Below are positions 14,920 through 23,133 of a stretch of 32,437 nucleotides of DNA, piece by piece. The notes under the pieces were generated by a model. The model was not told the origin of the DNA. It ran no database searches and worked only from the letters and a program-made list of their open reading frames with translations. The DNA lies in contig JAURZK010000162.1 of NCBI GenBank assembly GCA_030653505.1, forward strand, positions 1 through 32,437. Reading direction: 5' to 3'. A program made the position numbers and the translations under genes. This DNA comes from Rubrivivax sp. (GTDB lineage: Bacteria; Pseudomonadota; Gammaproteobacteria; Burkholderiales; Burkholderiaceae_C). Within the stretch, counting starts at the first letter, position 1, and each line of letters begins with the position of its first letter.

Positions 14920-15489
14920 ATGCCGTCATCCCGCCGCCCGCAGGTGCCCGCCGCCGTAGAGGGCGCCCCCAAAGACGGCCCGGTGCGCACGCTCAAGAAG
15001 TACCCCAACCGGCGCCTCTACGACACCCAGACCAGCAGCTACATCACGTTGGCCGACGTCAAGCAAATGGTGCTGGGCGGCGAGACCTTCGAGGTGCGCG
15101 ATGCCAAGACCGGGGAAGACCTGACGCGCAGCATCCTGCTGCAGATCATCCTGGAAGAGGAATCGGGCGGCGTGCCGATGTTCACCACGCAGGCGCTGGA
15201 GCAGATCATCCGCTTCTACGGCCATGCCATGCAGGGCGTGATGGGCACGATGATCGAGAAGAACCTGCAGGCCTTCACCGAACTGCAGGCGCAGTTCCTG
15301 AACCAGAGCAAGGGGCTGTACGACCCCAAGCACCTCAGCCCGGAGGTCTGGACGCAGTTCATGACCGGCCAGGCCCCGGCGCTGCAGGACATCATGGGCA
15401 GTTATGTCGAGCAGAGTCGATCGATCTTCGAGCAGATGCAGAAGGCGGCGCTCTTTCCCGGCATGCCCGGCTTCCCGCCCAAGCGCTAG
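14920..15489 (+). CDS. phaR: Polyhydroxyalkanoate synthesis regulator PhaR
   Basis: Repressor that binds both DNA and PHB and controls phasin (phaP) expression in PHB-storing bacteria. The 189-residue protein has the N-terminal DNA-binding domain with VRTLKKYPNRRLYDTQTSSY (22-41), then ITLADVKQMVLGGETFEVRD and a LLQIILEEE stretch, followed by the accumulation-regulator region with FTTQALEQIIRFYGHAMQG and a helical C-terminus. The start at 14920 is chosen because GAGGAA lies seven bases upstream; an in-frame ATG at 14872 lacks a ribosome site and coincides with a -10-like box. It lies 81 bases after cysQ and is probably transcribed separately. Together with bdhA it indicates a PHB-accumulating organism. 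Confidence 0.93.
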   Translation: MPSSRRPQVPAAVEGAPKDGPVRTLKKYPNRRLYDTQTSSYITLADVKQMVLGGETFEVRDAKTGEDLTRSILLQIILEEESGGVPMFTTQALEQIIRFYGHAMQGVMGTMIEKNLQAFTELQAQFLNQSKGLYDPKHLSPEVWTQFMTGQAPALQDIMGSYVEQSRSIFEQMQKAALFPGMPGFPPKR

Positions 15490-15667
15490 TCCGCTTCCTG
15501 GCGGCGCGGGCGCCCACCCCGGTGATCACCCGGCCCCGTGTTCGGGGGGTTGACCCTGTGGGGGGCTCACGCAGAGTACGGGCTTCCGGGTGGGGGATGC
15601 TGCCGGGTCGCACGGCGTGTGACGGGCGTTCCTTCAGCTTGAAAATCATCAACAAGCAGGAGGTTCG

Positions 15668-16339
15668 ATGAACGGTTCGACAGTTGGAAGTCGCAGGTTC
15701 GCTGGCTTGTTCTCGCGCACGGCAGTCGCCGGCGCGATAGGCGCCGGCCTGATGCTCGGCGCGTCGACGGCGTTCGCGCAGATCGTGCACAGCGGTGTGG
15801 TCAGCCTGGCGATTCCGGTGTCCACCAACGGGCTCTACCTGAATGTCGTCACGGGCGCCAACAACCTGCCGCCGCCGGGTACGGGCGGAAGCACCGTGCC
15901 TGGATGGGACATCAACCTGTGGAGCACGGGCGGCCTGGGTTTCTTCAACGCCGCAAGCCCCGCGGGTGGCGTCTACGTGATCTCGGGGGCCGGTACGGTC
16001 GGCAACCTGGCGCTCGGTTCGACGATCGATGGTTCGAGCAGCTTCGGTGCTGGAACTTCCACCAACGTGGCGCAGTGGAACCTGAACAGCGCCAACAACC
16101 TGTTCGGCTTCCGCTTCGTGAACGAGGCCAACGGCAACTCGCTGCACTATGGCTGGGGCCGCATCTCGCTGGGCGCCACAGCGAACGATCCGTCGCGCCT
16201 GCTCGTCGAGTATGCGTTCGACGCGACGCCAGGGGCCGCCATACAGGCAGGTGTCATCCCCGAGCCAGGCACGTTCGCGTTGCTGGGCTTGGGTGTGGCA
16301 GGGGTGCTTCTGGCGGCGCGTCGTAGGCGCGAGACCTGA
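15668..16339 (+). CDS. PEP-CTERM sorting domain protein, exported
   Basis: Exported surface or exopolymer-associated protein of 223 residues. It has a signal peptide (about 1-37, cleavage near STAFAQ), a beta-rich body with IDGSSSFGAGTS and a family-like block LHYGWGRISLGA ... VEYAFDATPGAAIQAG, and a PEP-CTERM tail: VIPEPG (196-201), a hydrophobic helix (FALLGLGVAGVLLAA) and the basic RRRRET end. Such tails are recognised by exosortase; no exosortase gene is in the window. A strong GGAGG ribosome site precedes the ATG. The upstream 178 bases (15490-15667) are G-rich and presumably hold its promoter, but I could not assign one. It is followed by a strong hairpin and looks monocistronic. The function of the body is unknown. 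Confidence 0.85.
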   Translation: MNGSTVGSRRFAGLFSRTAVAGAIGAGLMLGASTAFAQIVHSGVVSLAIPVSTNGLYLNVVTGANNLPPPGTGGSTVPGWDINLWSTGGLGFFNAASPAGGVYVISGAGTVGNLALGSTIDGSSSFGAGTSTNVAQWNLNSANNLFGFRFVNEANGNSLHYGWGRISLGATANDPSRLLVEYAFDATPGAAIQAGVIPEPGTFALLGLGVAGVLLAARRRRET

Positions 16340-16376
16340 TACGCCGGTGGCGCGCGGTCGCAGTGCCGCGCATGCC

Positions 16377-16407
16377 AAGGCCCCCGCGGCTCAGCCGCGG
16401 GGGCCTT
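16377..16407. terminator. Strong bidirectional hairpin terminator
   Basis: AAGGCCCCCGCGGC (16377-16390) and GCCGCGGGGGCCTT (16394-16407) are perfect reverse complements, a 14-bp stem with a TCA loop. Short A and T ends flank it. It lies 37 bases after the PEP-CTERM stop and probably ends that transcript before rimO. The U-tract is short (CTT then CGACTTT), so termination efficiency is uncertain. Confidence 0.75.
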
Positions 16408-16505
16408 CGACTTTATGACGCCGCCAGATCAGTGCGGGCAGTGAGCGGCGGCCGCACTTCTCGGCCGTCGCCGGCCGGCGCGCCGACATGGTTGAAAATG
16501 GGGCG

Positions 16506-17939
16506 ATGAACGCCCCGGATGTCCCGCACCCCACGCCCGCTGCCACGCGCCCGCCCACTGTCGGCTTCGTCTCGCTCGGTTGCCCCAAGGCATTGACGGA
16601 CTCGGAACTCATCCTGACGCAGTTGCGCGCCGAGGGCTACGAAACAAGCAAGACCTTCGCCGGCGCCGACCTCGTCATCGTCAACACCTGCGGCTTCATC
16701 GACGACGCGGTGAAGGAAAGCCTGGACACCATCGGCGAGGCGCTGGCTGCCAACGGCAAGGTCATCGTCACCGGCTGCCTGGGCGCCAAGGGCGGCAAGG
16801 ACACCGGCGAGGGCGGCAGCAACCTGGTGCGCGGCGTTCACCCCAAGGTGCTGGCGGTCACCGGCCCGCATGCCACCCAGGAGGTGATGGACGCCGTGCA
16901 CTTGCACGTGCCCAAGCCCCACGACCCCTTCGTCGATCTCGTGCCGGCCGCGCGCGCGGAGTTCCGCGGCATTGCCGGCATCAAGCTCACGCCGCGCCAC
17001 TATGCCTACCTGAAGATCAGCGAGGGCTGCAACCACCGCTGCACCTTCTGCATCATCCCCAGCATGCGCGGTGACCTGGTGTCGCGGCCCATCGGCGACG
17101 TGCTCGGCGAGGCGCGGGCGCTGTTCGACAGCGGCGTGAAGGAACTGCTGATCGTCAGCCAGGACACCAGCGCCTACGGCGTCGACACGAGATACCGCAC
17201 CGGCTTCTTCGACGGCCAGCCCGTGAAGACGCGCCTGCTGGAACTGTGTACACGACTCGGGGAACTGGCCGAGCCTTTCGGCGCCTGGGTGCGCCTGCAC
17301 TACGTCTACCCCTACCCCAGCGTCGACGAGGTGCTGCCACTGATGGCGGCCGGCCGCGTGCTGCCTTACCTCGACGTGCCCTTCCAGCACGCCCACCCCG
17401 ACGTGCTCAAGCGCATGAAGCGCCCGGCCAGCGGCGAGCGCAACCTCGAACGCCTGCAGCGCTGGCGCGAACTGTGCCCCGAGATCGTCGTGCGCAGCAC
17501 CTTCATCGCCGGCTTCCCGGGCGAGACCGAGGCCGAGTTCGAGACCCTGCTGGACTTCGTGCGCGAAGCCGGCATCGACCGTGCCGGGTGTTTTGCCTAT
17601 TCCCCCGTGCAGGGCGCCGCAGCCAATCAACTGCCGGGCATGCTGCCGCAGGAAGTGCGCGAGGAGCGCCGCGCGCGTTTCATGGCCGTGGCCGAGCAGA
17701 TCTCGGCGCAGCGGCTGCAGCGGCGCGTGGGTGCCACGATGCAGGTGCTGGTCGACCATGCGCCTGCACTGGGGCGCAAGGGCGGCGTCGGCCGCAGCTA
17801 TGCCGACGCGCCTGAAATCGACGGCGTGGTACGCCTGCTGCCGCCCGAGAAGGCCAGCAAGACGCTGAAGGTGGGCGAGTTCACGCGTGCCCGCATCGTT
17901 GCCGCCGAGGGCCACGACCTCGTCGGCCTGCCCATCTGA
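16506..17939 (+). CDS. rimO: Ribosomal protein uS12 methylthiotransferase RimO
   Basis: Radical-SAM enzyme that adds a methylthio group to the conserved aspartate of ribosomal protein S12 (D89 in E. coli). The 477-residue product has the N-terminal UPF0004 domain with the auxiliary-cluster cysteines C26 ([13 protein letters not shown]), C62 ([11 protein letters not shown]) and C91 ([10 protein letters not shown]), the radical-SAM CxxxCxxC at C175, C179, C182 in [18 protein letters not shown], and a C-terminal TRAM domain (about 405-477). [13 protein letters not shown] and [16 protein letters not shown] identify RimO rather than MiaB. The ATG at 16506 is preferred over an in-frame ATG at 16488, because GAAAAT at 16494-16499 resembles a -10 box that would start the transcript at or just before 16506. 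It is 14 bases from the next gene, so probably an operon. Confidence 0.93.
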   Translation: MNAPDVPHPTPAATRPPTVGFVSLGCPKALTDSELILTQLRAEGYETSKTFAGADLVIVNTCGFIDDAVKESLDTIGEALAANGKVIVTGCLGAKGGKDTGEGGSNLVRGVHPKVLAVTGPHATQEVMDAVHLHVPKPHDPFVDLVPAARAEFRGIAGIKLTPRHYAYLKISEGCNHRCTFCIIPSMRGDLVSRPIGDVLGEARALFDSGVKELLIVSQDTSAYGVDTRYRTGFFDGQPVKTRLLELCTRLGELAEPFGAWVRLHYVYPYPSVDEVLPLMAAGRVLPYLDVPFQHAHPDVLKRMKRPASGERNLERLQRWRELCPEIVVRSTFIAGFPGETEAEFETLLDFVREAGIDRAGCFAYSPVQGAAANQLPGMLPQEVREERRARFMAVAEQISAQRLQRRVGATMQVLVDHAPALGRKGGVGRSYADAPEIDGVVRLLPPEKASKTLKVGEFTRARIVAAEGHDLVGLPI

Positions 17940-17953
17940 GAGACCGGCCCGAC

Positions 17954-19135
17954 ATGCCCCGCGACATCAGCACCGAACTCATCCACCACGCCTACCAGCC
18001 GCCCGGCGGCTTCGAGGCGCCGCAGCCGGCGGTGCACAAGGCGTCGACCGTCATTTTCAAGGATGTGGCGGCCATGCGCGCCCGAGACTGGCGCGAGAAC
18101 ACGGGCTACACCTACGGCCTGCACGGCACGCCCACCACCTTCCTGCTCGAGGAGCGCATCGCCGCGCTGGAGGGCGGCACCTACTGTGCCCTGGCGCCCA
18201 GCGGCCTGGCCGCGGTGGCGCTGGTGGACCAGGCACTGCTGTCGCAGGGTGACGAGTTGCTGCTGCCCGACAACGTTTACGGTCCCAGTGTCGCGCTGGC
18301 GCGCGGCGAACTGGCGCGCTGGGGCATCAAGCACCGGCTCTACGACCCGATGGACGTGGCCGGGCTGGCGGCGATGATCGGCCCGGCCACGCGTCTGGTG
18401 TGGGTGGAAACGCCGGGCTCGGTGACGATGGAGTTCCCGGACCTGGCGGGCCTGGTGGCCGCGGCCAAGACGCGGGGCGTGCTCACGGCGCTGGACAACA
18501 CCTGGGGCGCCGGTATCGCCTTCCGCGCCTTCGACTCCGGCGTCGACATCGTGATGCAGGCCTTGACCAAGTTCCCCAGCGGCGGCGGCGACGTGCTGAT
18601 GGGGTCGGTCGTGACGCGCGACGCCGCGCTGCACGAACGCATCAAGCTCACGCACATGCGCCTGGGCCTGGGCGTGGCCGGCAACGACGCAGAACTGGTG
18701 CTGCGCTCGCTGGCCACGCTGCCGCTGCGCTACGCGGCGCAGGACCAGACCGGCCGCACGCTGGCCCGCTGGCTGGCGACGCGGCCCGAGGTGGCGCGCG
18801 TGCTGCATCCGGCGCAGGAGGGCGCACCGGGCCACGACCACTGGCGCGCCGCCTGCACCGCGGCGGCCGGGCTGTTCTCGGTGATGTTCGACGCGCGCTA
18901 CAGCCGGGCACAGGTGGACGATTTCGTCGACGCTTTGCAGCTTTTCCGCATCGGCTATTCCTGGGCCGGGCCGGTGAGCCTGGTGATGCCTTACAACCTG
19001 CCGGAGATGCGCAGCGCCGAGGCCCGGCAGCGCGAGCATCTGCAAGGTCACCTCGTGCGCTTCTCGATGGGCCTGGAGGCAGCGGCCGACCTGCAGGCAG
19101 ACCTGGCGCAGGCGCTGCAGTGCGCCTTCGGCTGA
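17954..19135 (+). CDS. metC: Cystathionine beta-lyase-like PLP enzyme (Cys/Met metabolism family)
   Basis: Pyridoxal-phosphate enzyme of the Cys/Met metabolism family; best guess is cleavage of cystathionine to homocysteine, pyruvate and ammonia. The 393 residues contain YTYGLHGTPTTFLLEERIAALEGG, CALAPSGLAAVALV, Y109 (cofactor stacking) in DNVYGPS, D181 in LTALDNTWGAG, and the Schiff-base K206 in QALTKFPSGGGDVLMGSV, where the more usual G-H-S-D after the lysine is G-G-G-D. C-terminal YSWAGPVSLVMPYNL and LVRFSMGLE correspond to the substrate-carboxylate Arg region (R in RFSMGLE). It follows rimO by 14 bases with no terminator. Gamma-lyase or synthase activities cannot be excluded from sequence. 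Confidence 0.82.
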   Translation: MPRDISTELIHHAYQPPGGFEAPQPAVHKASTVIFKDVAAMRARDWRENTGYTYGLHGTPTTFLLEERIAALEGGTYCALAPSGLAAVALVDQALLSQGDELLLPDNVYGPSVALARGELARWGIKHRLYDPMDVAGLAAMIGPATRLVWVETPGSVTMEFPDLAGLVAAAKTRGVLTALDNTWGAGIAFRAFDSGVDIVMQALTKFPSGGGDVLMGSVVTRDAALHERIKLTHMRLGLGVAGNDAELVLRSLATLPLRYAAQDQTGRTLARWLATRPEVARVLHPAQEGAPGHDHWRAACTAAAGLFSVMFDARYSRAQVDDFVDALQLFRIGYSWAGPVSLVMPYNLPEMRSAEARQREHLQGHLVRFSMGLEAAADLQADLAQALQCAFG

Positions 19136-19192
19136 ATTCCGGCGCACGCCACCTGCCGCCCGCGCCAGCCGCCAGCACAGCGGTTCAGGCCC

Positions 19193-20524
19193 TTATGGCT
19201 GCTTGAAGACGTGCACGCCTGCGGCCGAACCACCGCCGCCTGTGAGCAGGAAGGTCGAGAACACCAGCCCGTTGGCGTCACGACCAATGAAGCTGCCGCC
19301 GAAACTGCTGCTCTGCGGTGTGAAGGCGGCGCAGCCGGTGCAGCTGCCGCTGGTGTAGTTGCCGCCGAAGGTGCCCGAGGCGATGCGGTCGCTGTAGATG
19401 GCGCTGCCGTTCAGGCCCGAAAAGCTCAGGTTGCCGATGCTGAAGCCCAGGTTCTGCAGCGCCACGCCGCGGGAGACGAAGTTCACCGCCACCGTGCCGC
19501 TGACCTGGCCCAGCGAACCGCCGGCGGGCGAGAACACCGCCGTGCCCGTGGTCGGCATCGTCCGGGTGGCGTCCGCGTAGGCATAGTCAACCTGGCCCAG
19601 CTGCGGCGCGGCGAGGGTCTGGCCCGACACCGTGACCGTGGCGCTGGCGGTCGGTGTCGACAGCCAACTTCCCCAGTAGGCGGTGCTGCCGTCGGTCAGC
19701 GCCGTGCTGCCACCCGGCACGGCGCTGGCGCTCTGCCGTTGGGCCTGGAAGCCGATGGCGGCATTGCCCAGCCCGGCGAGGGCGGTGCCGTCTAGGCGGA
19801 ATGCGTCGGACTTCCATTCCGCCGCGCTGGCCACGCTGGCCGACGTGCCCGACGGCAACGTCACCGTGTAGGCCAGACCGGCGACGATGTTCGGCACGTA
19901 CTGCGTGCCCGAGCCCGGCGGCGTGGTGGTGAAGGCCGAAGCGACCGCTGGGTCGGTGGTGCTGGGCAGCGTGACCGCGATGACCGATTGCCCCGCAGCC
20001 AGTGCCGCCACGGCCCGCGCGGTATCGACCGCGAAGCTGGCCTTTCCGCGGTCGACCGCGGCGCCGGCAGCGGCCAGCATCACGGCGCGTGTCTGGATGC
20101 CGGTGCCCAGGTTGACGTCGGGCATGGCCTGCTGCTGTTCGGTGGCCAGCGCGAAATTGGGGTCGAGCTCGGCGGCGCGTGCAAACTGCACCTTGGCCTC
20201 GACGAACTTGCCCTGGTCCTTGAGGTCCAGGCCTTCGCTGAAGGCGCGGAAGGCCTCCAGGTTGGTGGTGGCGAAGCGTTCGATGCGCGAACGCACCTCG
20301 GGCGGCAACTGCTCCAGCGAGATGCCGGCCGAACGCAGGATGCCGAAGGTCATCGCCTTCTGGGCACGGAAGAGCGCGTTGATGTCGCCGCGCTCGTTGA
20401 TGACGCCCAGGCTGCGTGAGGTTCGGCTGTCGATGACGGCACCTTCGAGCGAAAAGCCCTGTGCGGAGGCTGCGCCAGCGGTGGCCAACAGCAGGCAGCC
20501 GATGACGGTGTGGGGGAGCTTCAT
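19193..20524 (-). CDS. Exported protein: C-terminal half of a CsgG-like domain, TPR-like segment, TbpB-like barrel-type domain
   Basis: A 443-residue exported protein that I do not recognise as a named family. Signal peptide 1-21 (MKLPHTVIGCLLLATAGAASA). Residues about 23-66 (FSLEGAVIDSRTSRSLGVI ... GDINALFRAQ) look like the second half of a CsgG/TolB-like domain. A TPR-like helix pair follows (EGLDLKDQGKFVEAKVQFARAAELDP), then a Ser/Thr/Ala-rich region. The last about 150 residues are rich in G-x-F/V strands (GTAVFSPAGGS, VSGTVAVNFVS, ASGTFGGNY, FGGSFIG, LVFSTFLLTGG), similar to the TbpB-like 8-strand barrel of Slam substrates, with a CxxC pair at C395/C398. Its ATG overlaps the preceding FecR-gene stop (TGATG). 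It is the last gene of the minus-strand cluster, convergent with metC. Domain assignments are by eye. Confidence 0.7.
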   Translation of the reverse strand: MKLPHTVIGCLLLATAGAASAQGFSLEGAVIDSRTSRSLGVINERGDINALFRAQKAMTFGILRSAGISLEQLPPEVRSRIERFATTNLEAFRAFSEGLDLKDQGKFVEAKVQFARAAELDPNFALATEQQQAMPDVNLGTGIQTRAVMLAAAGAAVDRGKASFAVDTARAVAALAAGQSVIAVTLPSTTDPAVASAFTTTPPGSGTQYVPNIVAGLAYTVTLPSGTSASVASAAEWKSDAFRLDGTALAGLGNAAIGFQAQRQSASAVPGGSTALTDGSTAYWGSWLSTPTASATVTVSGQTLAAPQLGQVDYAYADATRTMPTTGTAVFSPAGGSLGQVSGTVAVNFVSRGVALQNLGFSIGNLSFSGLNGSAIYSDRIASGTFGGNYTSGSCTGCAAFTPQSSSFGGSFIGRDANGLVFSTFLLTGGGGSAAGVHVFKQP

Positions 20525-21723
20525 CACTGCACCTCGAAGTTGCCGACCACGACCTTCTCGGCCCGCATCAGGCGGCCCGAGCGCACGGCGGAAGCGGTGT
20601 CGGCCAGGCCGCTGTCGCCGAGCTTGGCCTCGTTGACGAGCAACTGCACCTTCTCGCGTTCCAGCACCTTCAGGCCGGGTACCTTGCTGAGGTCCGCGAT
20701 CACCATCGCCGCAAGCCCCTTGGCCATCGCGCGGTAGGCGTCGTTGCCCTTGTTGACGAAAGCCTGCACGGCGATGCTGCCGGGCTCTGGCGGGGTGCTC
20801 ACCACTTCGGACTCGCGGGCCACGGCTGCTGCCACTTCCTGCTGCAGCTGCGCAGACGACAGCAGCGTCATCGTCTTGGGGACGTCGCGTGCGGCCGCGC
20901 CTTCGGGGTCTTCGCGGGTGTACTGCTGCAGCAGGGCCAGCGCAGTGGCGTTGTCCTCGCGCTTCAGGGCGATGAGGCCCAGGTAGTAGGGCACCAGGGT
21001 TTCGCCCGGGGCCAGGGTGCGCACCCTTTCCAGGGCCTGCGTGGCTTCGGCGTCGCGGTTGGCGCCGAAAGCCTCGATGCCTGCCTTCAGCGTGGCCGCC
21101 ACCTCGGCGCGCACGCGGGTGGCTTCGGCCTGGTTGCTCAAGTCGTCCAGCAGCGCAGGCTGCGCTGGCAGCACCTCGGGCCGCGTGTTCGCGTCGGCCC
21201 AGCGGAAGCTGCGCGTGCGCAGCACCGAGCGGCCACCCTGGTACTCGAGCACCGCCTCGCCCTGCACGATGCGGCCGTACAGGCCGGGCCGCAATGCGCA
21301 GCCGGCGCCGCAGGCCTGCAGCTTCAGGTAGCCGTTGGTGCGGATGCTGCGGTCGGGCAGGTTGACGCGCCATTCGGCGTTCGCCGTGCTCAAGCGCAGG
21401 CCGCCGGCGGCCAAGGCCAGGGTCCGCGGGCTGTCGCCCAGACGCAGTTCGCTGCCGGCGGGCAGTGCCAGCACGGCGCCGGCGGCGGTGCGCAGCTGCA
21501 CGCGGCCGTCGACGCCGGTCACCACCGTCGCGCCCAGCGGCACCATGCCCGCGCGTGCCGCAGCACCGTTGACGCGCACGTCGCCCTGCAGTTGCACGAT
21601 GCGCGCCTCGACTCCCTGGGCAAAGGCGCCGCCGGCGCAGCCGAGGGCGCCGAGCCAGGCGGCCACCACCAGGCCGGGGTGAGGCAGGCGCCGTGGCAGT
21701 GCCGTTCGGAAGGGGATGGGCAT
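20524..21723 (-). CDS. Exported FecR-domain / TPR protein ending in a truncated CsgG-like domain
   Basis: A 399-residue exported protein. Signal peptide 1-35 (cleavage near AFA-QG). A FecR domain at about 38-165 (ARIVQLQGDVRVNGAAARAG, LPAGSELRLG, GRIVQGEAVLEYQGG), then helical TPR-like repeats (about 185-275: AFGANRDAEATQALERV, LAPGETLVPYYLGLIALKRED, ALLQQYTREDPEG). The C-terminal about 85 residues (SIAVQAFVNKG, MAKGLAAMVIADLSKVPGLK, VLEREKVQLLVNEA, EKVVVGNFEVQ) match the first half of a CsgG-like domain and stop just after the VVVGNF strand. GAGGAAG overlapping the stop of the preceding gene is its ribosome site. The following gene starts inside its stop codon. FecR domains outside iron regulation are common next to giant exoproteins. 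Function unknown; periplasmic location is likely. Confidence 0.78.
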   Translation of the reverse strand: MPIPFRTALPRRLPHPGLVVAAWLGALGCAGGAFAQGVEARIVQLQGDVRVNGAAARAGMVPLGATVVTGVDGRVQLRTAAGAVLALPAGSELRLGDSPRTLALAAGGLRLSTANAEWRVNLPDRSIRTNGYLKLQACGAGCALRPGLYGRIVQGEAVLEYQGGRSVLRTRSFRWADANTRPEVLPAQPALLDDLSNQAEATRVRAEVAATLKAGIEAFGANRDAEATQALERVRTLAPGETLVPYYLGLIALKREDNATALALLQQYTREDPEGAAARDVPKTMTLLSSAQLQQEVAAAVARESEVVSTPPEPGSIAVQAFVNKGNDAYRAMAKGLAAMVIADLSKVPGLKVLEREKVQLLVNEAKLGDSGLADTASAVRSGRLMRAEKVVVGNFEVQ

Positions 21724-21732
21724 GGGGCTTCC

Positions 21733-23100
21733 TCAGTACTGGTAACGGAGCTTCAGCGAGGCCGCCTTGCGGCTGCTGTCGTAGAGGTCCTGGTTGGAAC
21801 GGTTGCGCGACCAGACGAGGTCGCCGCGCAGCGACCAACGTTCGTCGAGCGCGTAGCTGGCCAGCAGATCGGCGCTGAGCGCATCGTCGCGGCGCACGGT
21901 GCCGAAACCGATGTCGACGTTGCCGTACTTCTGGCGCCACGCCGTGAGACCCACGGCCACGCGCAGCTGCGGCAAGGGCGTGACGGAGGCGAAGAGGCGC
22001 AGCAGCGGCATGTTGCGGTCGAGGTCGCTGCGCAGGCGCAGGTTCTCTTCCTGCGTCCAGCTCAGGCGCAGGCCGATGGACGGTGTGCCCGGCATGTCGG
22101 GGAACTGGCGCGTGAACATCGTGCCCAGCGTCACGGCGCGCGCGTCGCGCACCTCGTCGGCGACCGCGTGGCGCTGTTCGGCATACTGCGTGAAGGCCAT
22201 CAGCGACAGGTCGGGCGCGGGCGTGAAGTTAGCTTCGGCGCCAACCTGCATCGTGTCGCGGTAGCGGTTGCCGCCCACCATCAAGCGTGTGCTGCCCAGC
22301 GTCAGCCGCCACAGCGCGCCGGCACCGAGCTGGGTCAGGCCGACGTAGGCGCCGGCGTTGGTCTGGTCGTAGGCCTTCTCGTCGAAGTTGGCGCGGTGGT
22401 CGATGTCGGCGCCGGCAAAGACTGACAGGCGGTTCGTCACGCGCAACAGCTGCTGGCCGCCCACGGCCGCCTGCGCGTAGCTGTCGGGCACCTGGCGTGA
22501 CGGACTGCCGTCCAGGCTGATGTTGCCGAAGACGAGCTGGATCTCGTCGCGGAAGGTGCCGCCGTTGACGTTGGTGTCATGGCCCACGCCGCCTTCGACG
22601 TACACCCGTGCCGTGGCGCGGCGGTCGGCCGACTCGCGCACCTGCATGGCCTGAAGGAAGCCGCTGATGTTCGCCCGCACGCCGGCCGGCGGGTTGTAGC
22701 GCAGCACGAACTCGAACTCGGCACGCGCACGTGTGTACTCGCCGAGCAGAAAGTAGCCGCGCGCCAGTTCGAGGCGGGCACGGTCGTTGGCGGGCACGGC
22801 GGCCAGGTGGCGTTCCAGTGCCAGCAGGCCGTCGGGGATGCGGCCGACGTTGATGGCTGCCACGCCGTAGAGGAAGTCGAAATGAACGTCGCCGAGCAAT
22901 TGCGGGTTGGCCTGTGCCGTGGCCCAGGCCAGTTCGAACTGGCTGGCCTCGACCTGGCGCCGCATGTCGTCCAGCGGCGCGGCCGTTGCGGCCGTGGCCA
23001 GCATGGCCGCCAGGCTGAACGCCGCAGCGGCGATGGCCCGGCGAGGCCGGCTTGGTTGCGGCCTGCCCGTGGGGCTGGCGCTGTGGGTGTGGTGCGTCAT
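21733..23100 (-). CDS. TPR plus outer-membrane beta-barrel protein, Slam (DUF560)-like
   Basis: A 455-residue outer-membrane protein. A long basic N-terminus leads into a signal peptide (hydrophobic 22-40, cleavage near ATA-AP). Residues about 45-150 form TPR-like helices (HFDFLYGVAAINVGRIPDGL, DRARLELARGYFLLGEYTRA, RAEFEFVLRYNPPAGVRANI). The remaining about 295 residues are alternating beta strands starting VYVEGGVGHDTNVNGG and ending LKLRYQY, whose terminal aromatic is the usual BAM recognition signal. A periplasmic TPR domain joined to a roughly 14-strand barrel with a G-hD-NVN opening is the layout of Slam translocons, which export TbpB-like substrates. It lies 33 bases after the giant exoprotein gene and 9 bases before the FecR gene, so all are probably one transcript. 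Another TPR-porin family is possible. Confidence 0.72.
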   Translation of the reverse strand: MTHHTHSASPTGRPQPSRPRRAIAAAAFSLAAMLATAATAAPLDDMRRQVEASQFELAWATAQANPQLLGDVHFDFLYGVAAINVGRIPDGLLALERHLAAVPANDRARLELARGYFLLGEYTRARAEFEFVLRYNPPAGVRANISGFLQAMQVRESADRRATARVYVEGGVGHDTNVNGGTFRDEIQLVFGNISLDGSPSRQVPDSYAQAAVGGQQLLRVTNRLSVFAGADIDHRANFDEKAYDQTNAGAYVGLTQLGAGALWRLTLGSTRLMVGGNRYRDTMQVGAEANFTPAPDLSLMAFTQYAEQRHAVADEVRDARAVTLGTMFTRQFPDMPGTPSIGLRLSWTQEENLRLRSDLDRNMPLLRLFASVTPLPQLRVAVGLTAWRQKYGNVDIGFGTVRRDDALSADLLASYALDERWSLRGDLVWSRNRSNQDLYDSSRKAASLKLRYQY

Positions 23101-23133
23101 CGGTGCGGTGTTTCAGGAAACGTGGCGGGGCGT

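Noticed and set aside
15601..15630. Sigma-54-like -24/-12 element upstream of the PEP-CTERM gene
   Set aside because: TCGCACGGCGTGTGA only loosely resembles the consensus and lacks the invariant GG and GC at correct spacing.
16413..17915. 500-codon open frame on the minus strand
   Set aside because: Antisense of rimO, which has all expected cluster cysteines.
20495..20524. Lipobox VIGC in the 443-residue protein
   Set aside because: The cysteine is at residue 10, before the main hydrophobic core (LLLATAGAASA); cleavage by signal peptidase I after ASA is more likely.
20520..20530. Sequencing frameshift joining the FecR gene and the next gene
   Set aside because: A full signal peptide lies exactly at the junction, so two separate genes with a TGATG overlap explain the sequence better than a single broken gene.
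20524..21940. Upstream extension of the 443-residue gene to a 915-codon frame
   Set aside because: The extension overlaps the FecR gene in another frame and reads as Arg-rich shadow; the signal peptide at 20524 marks the real start.
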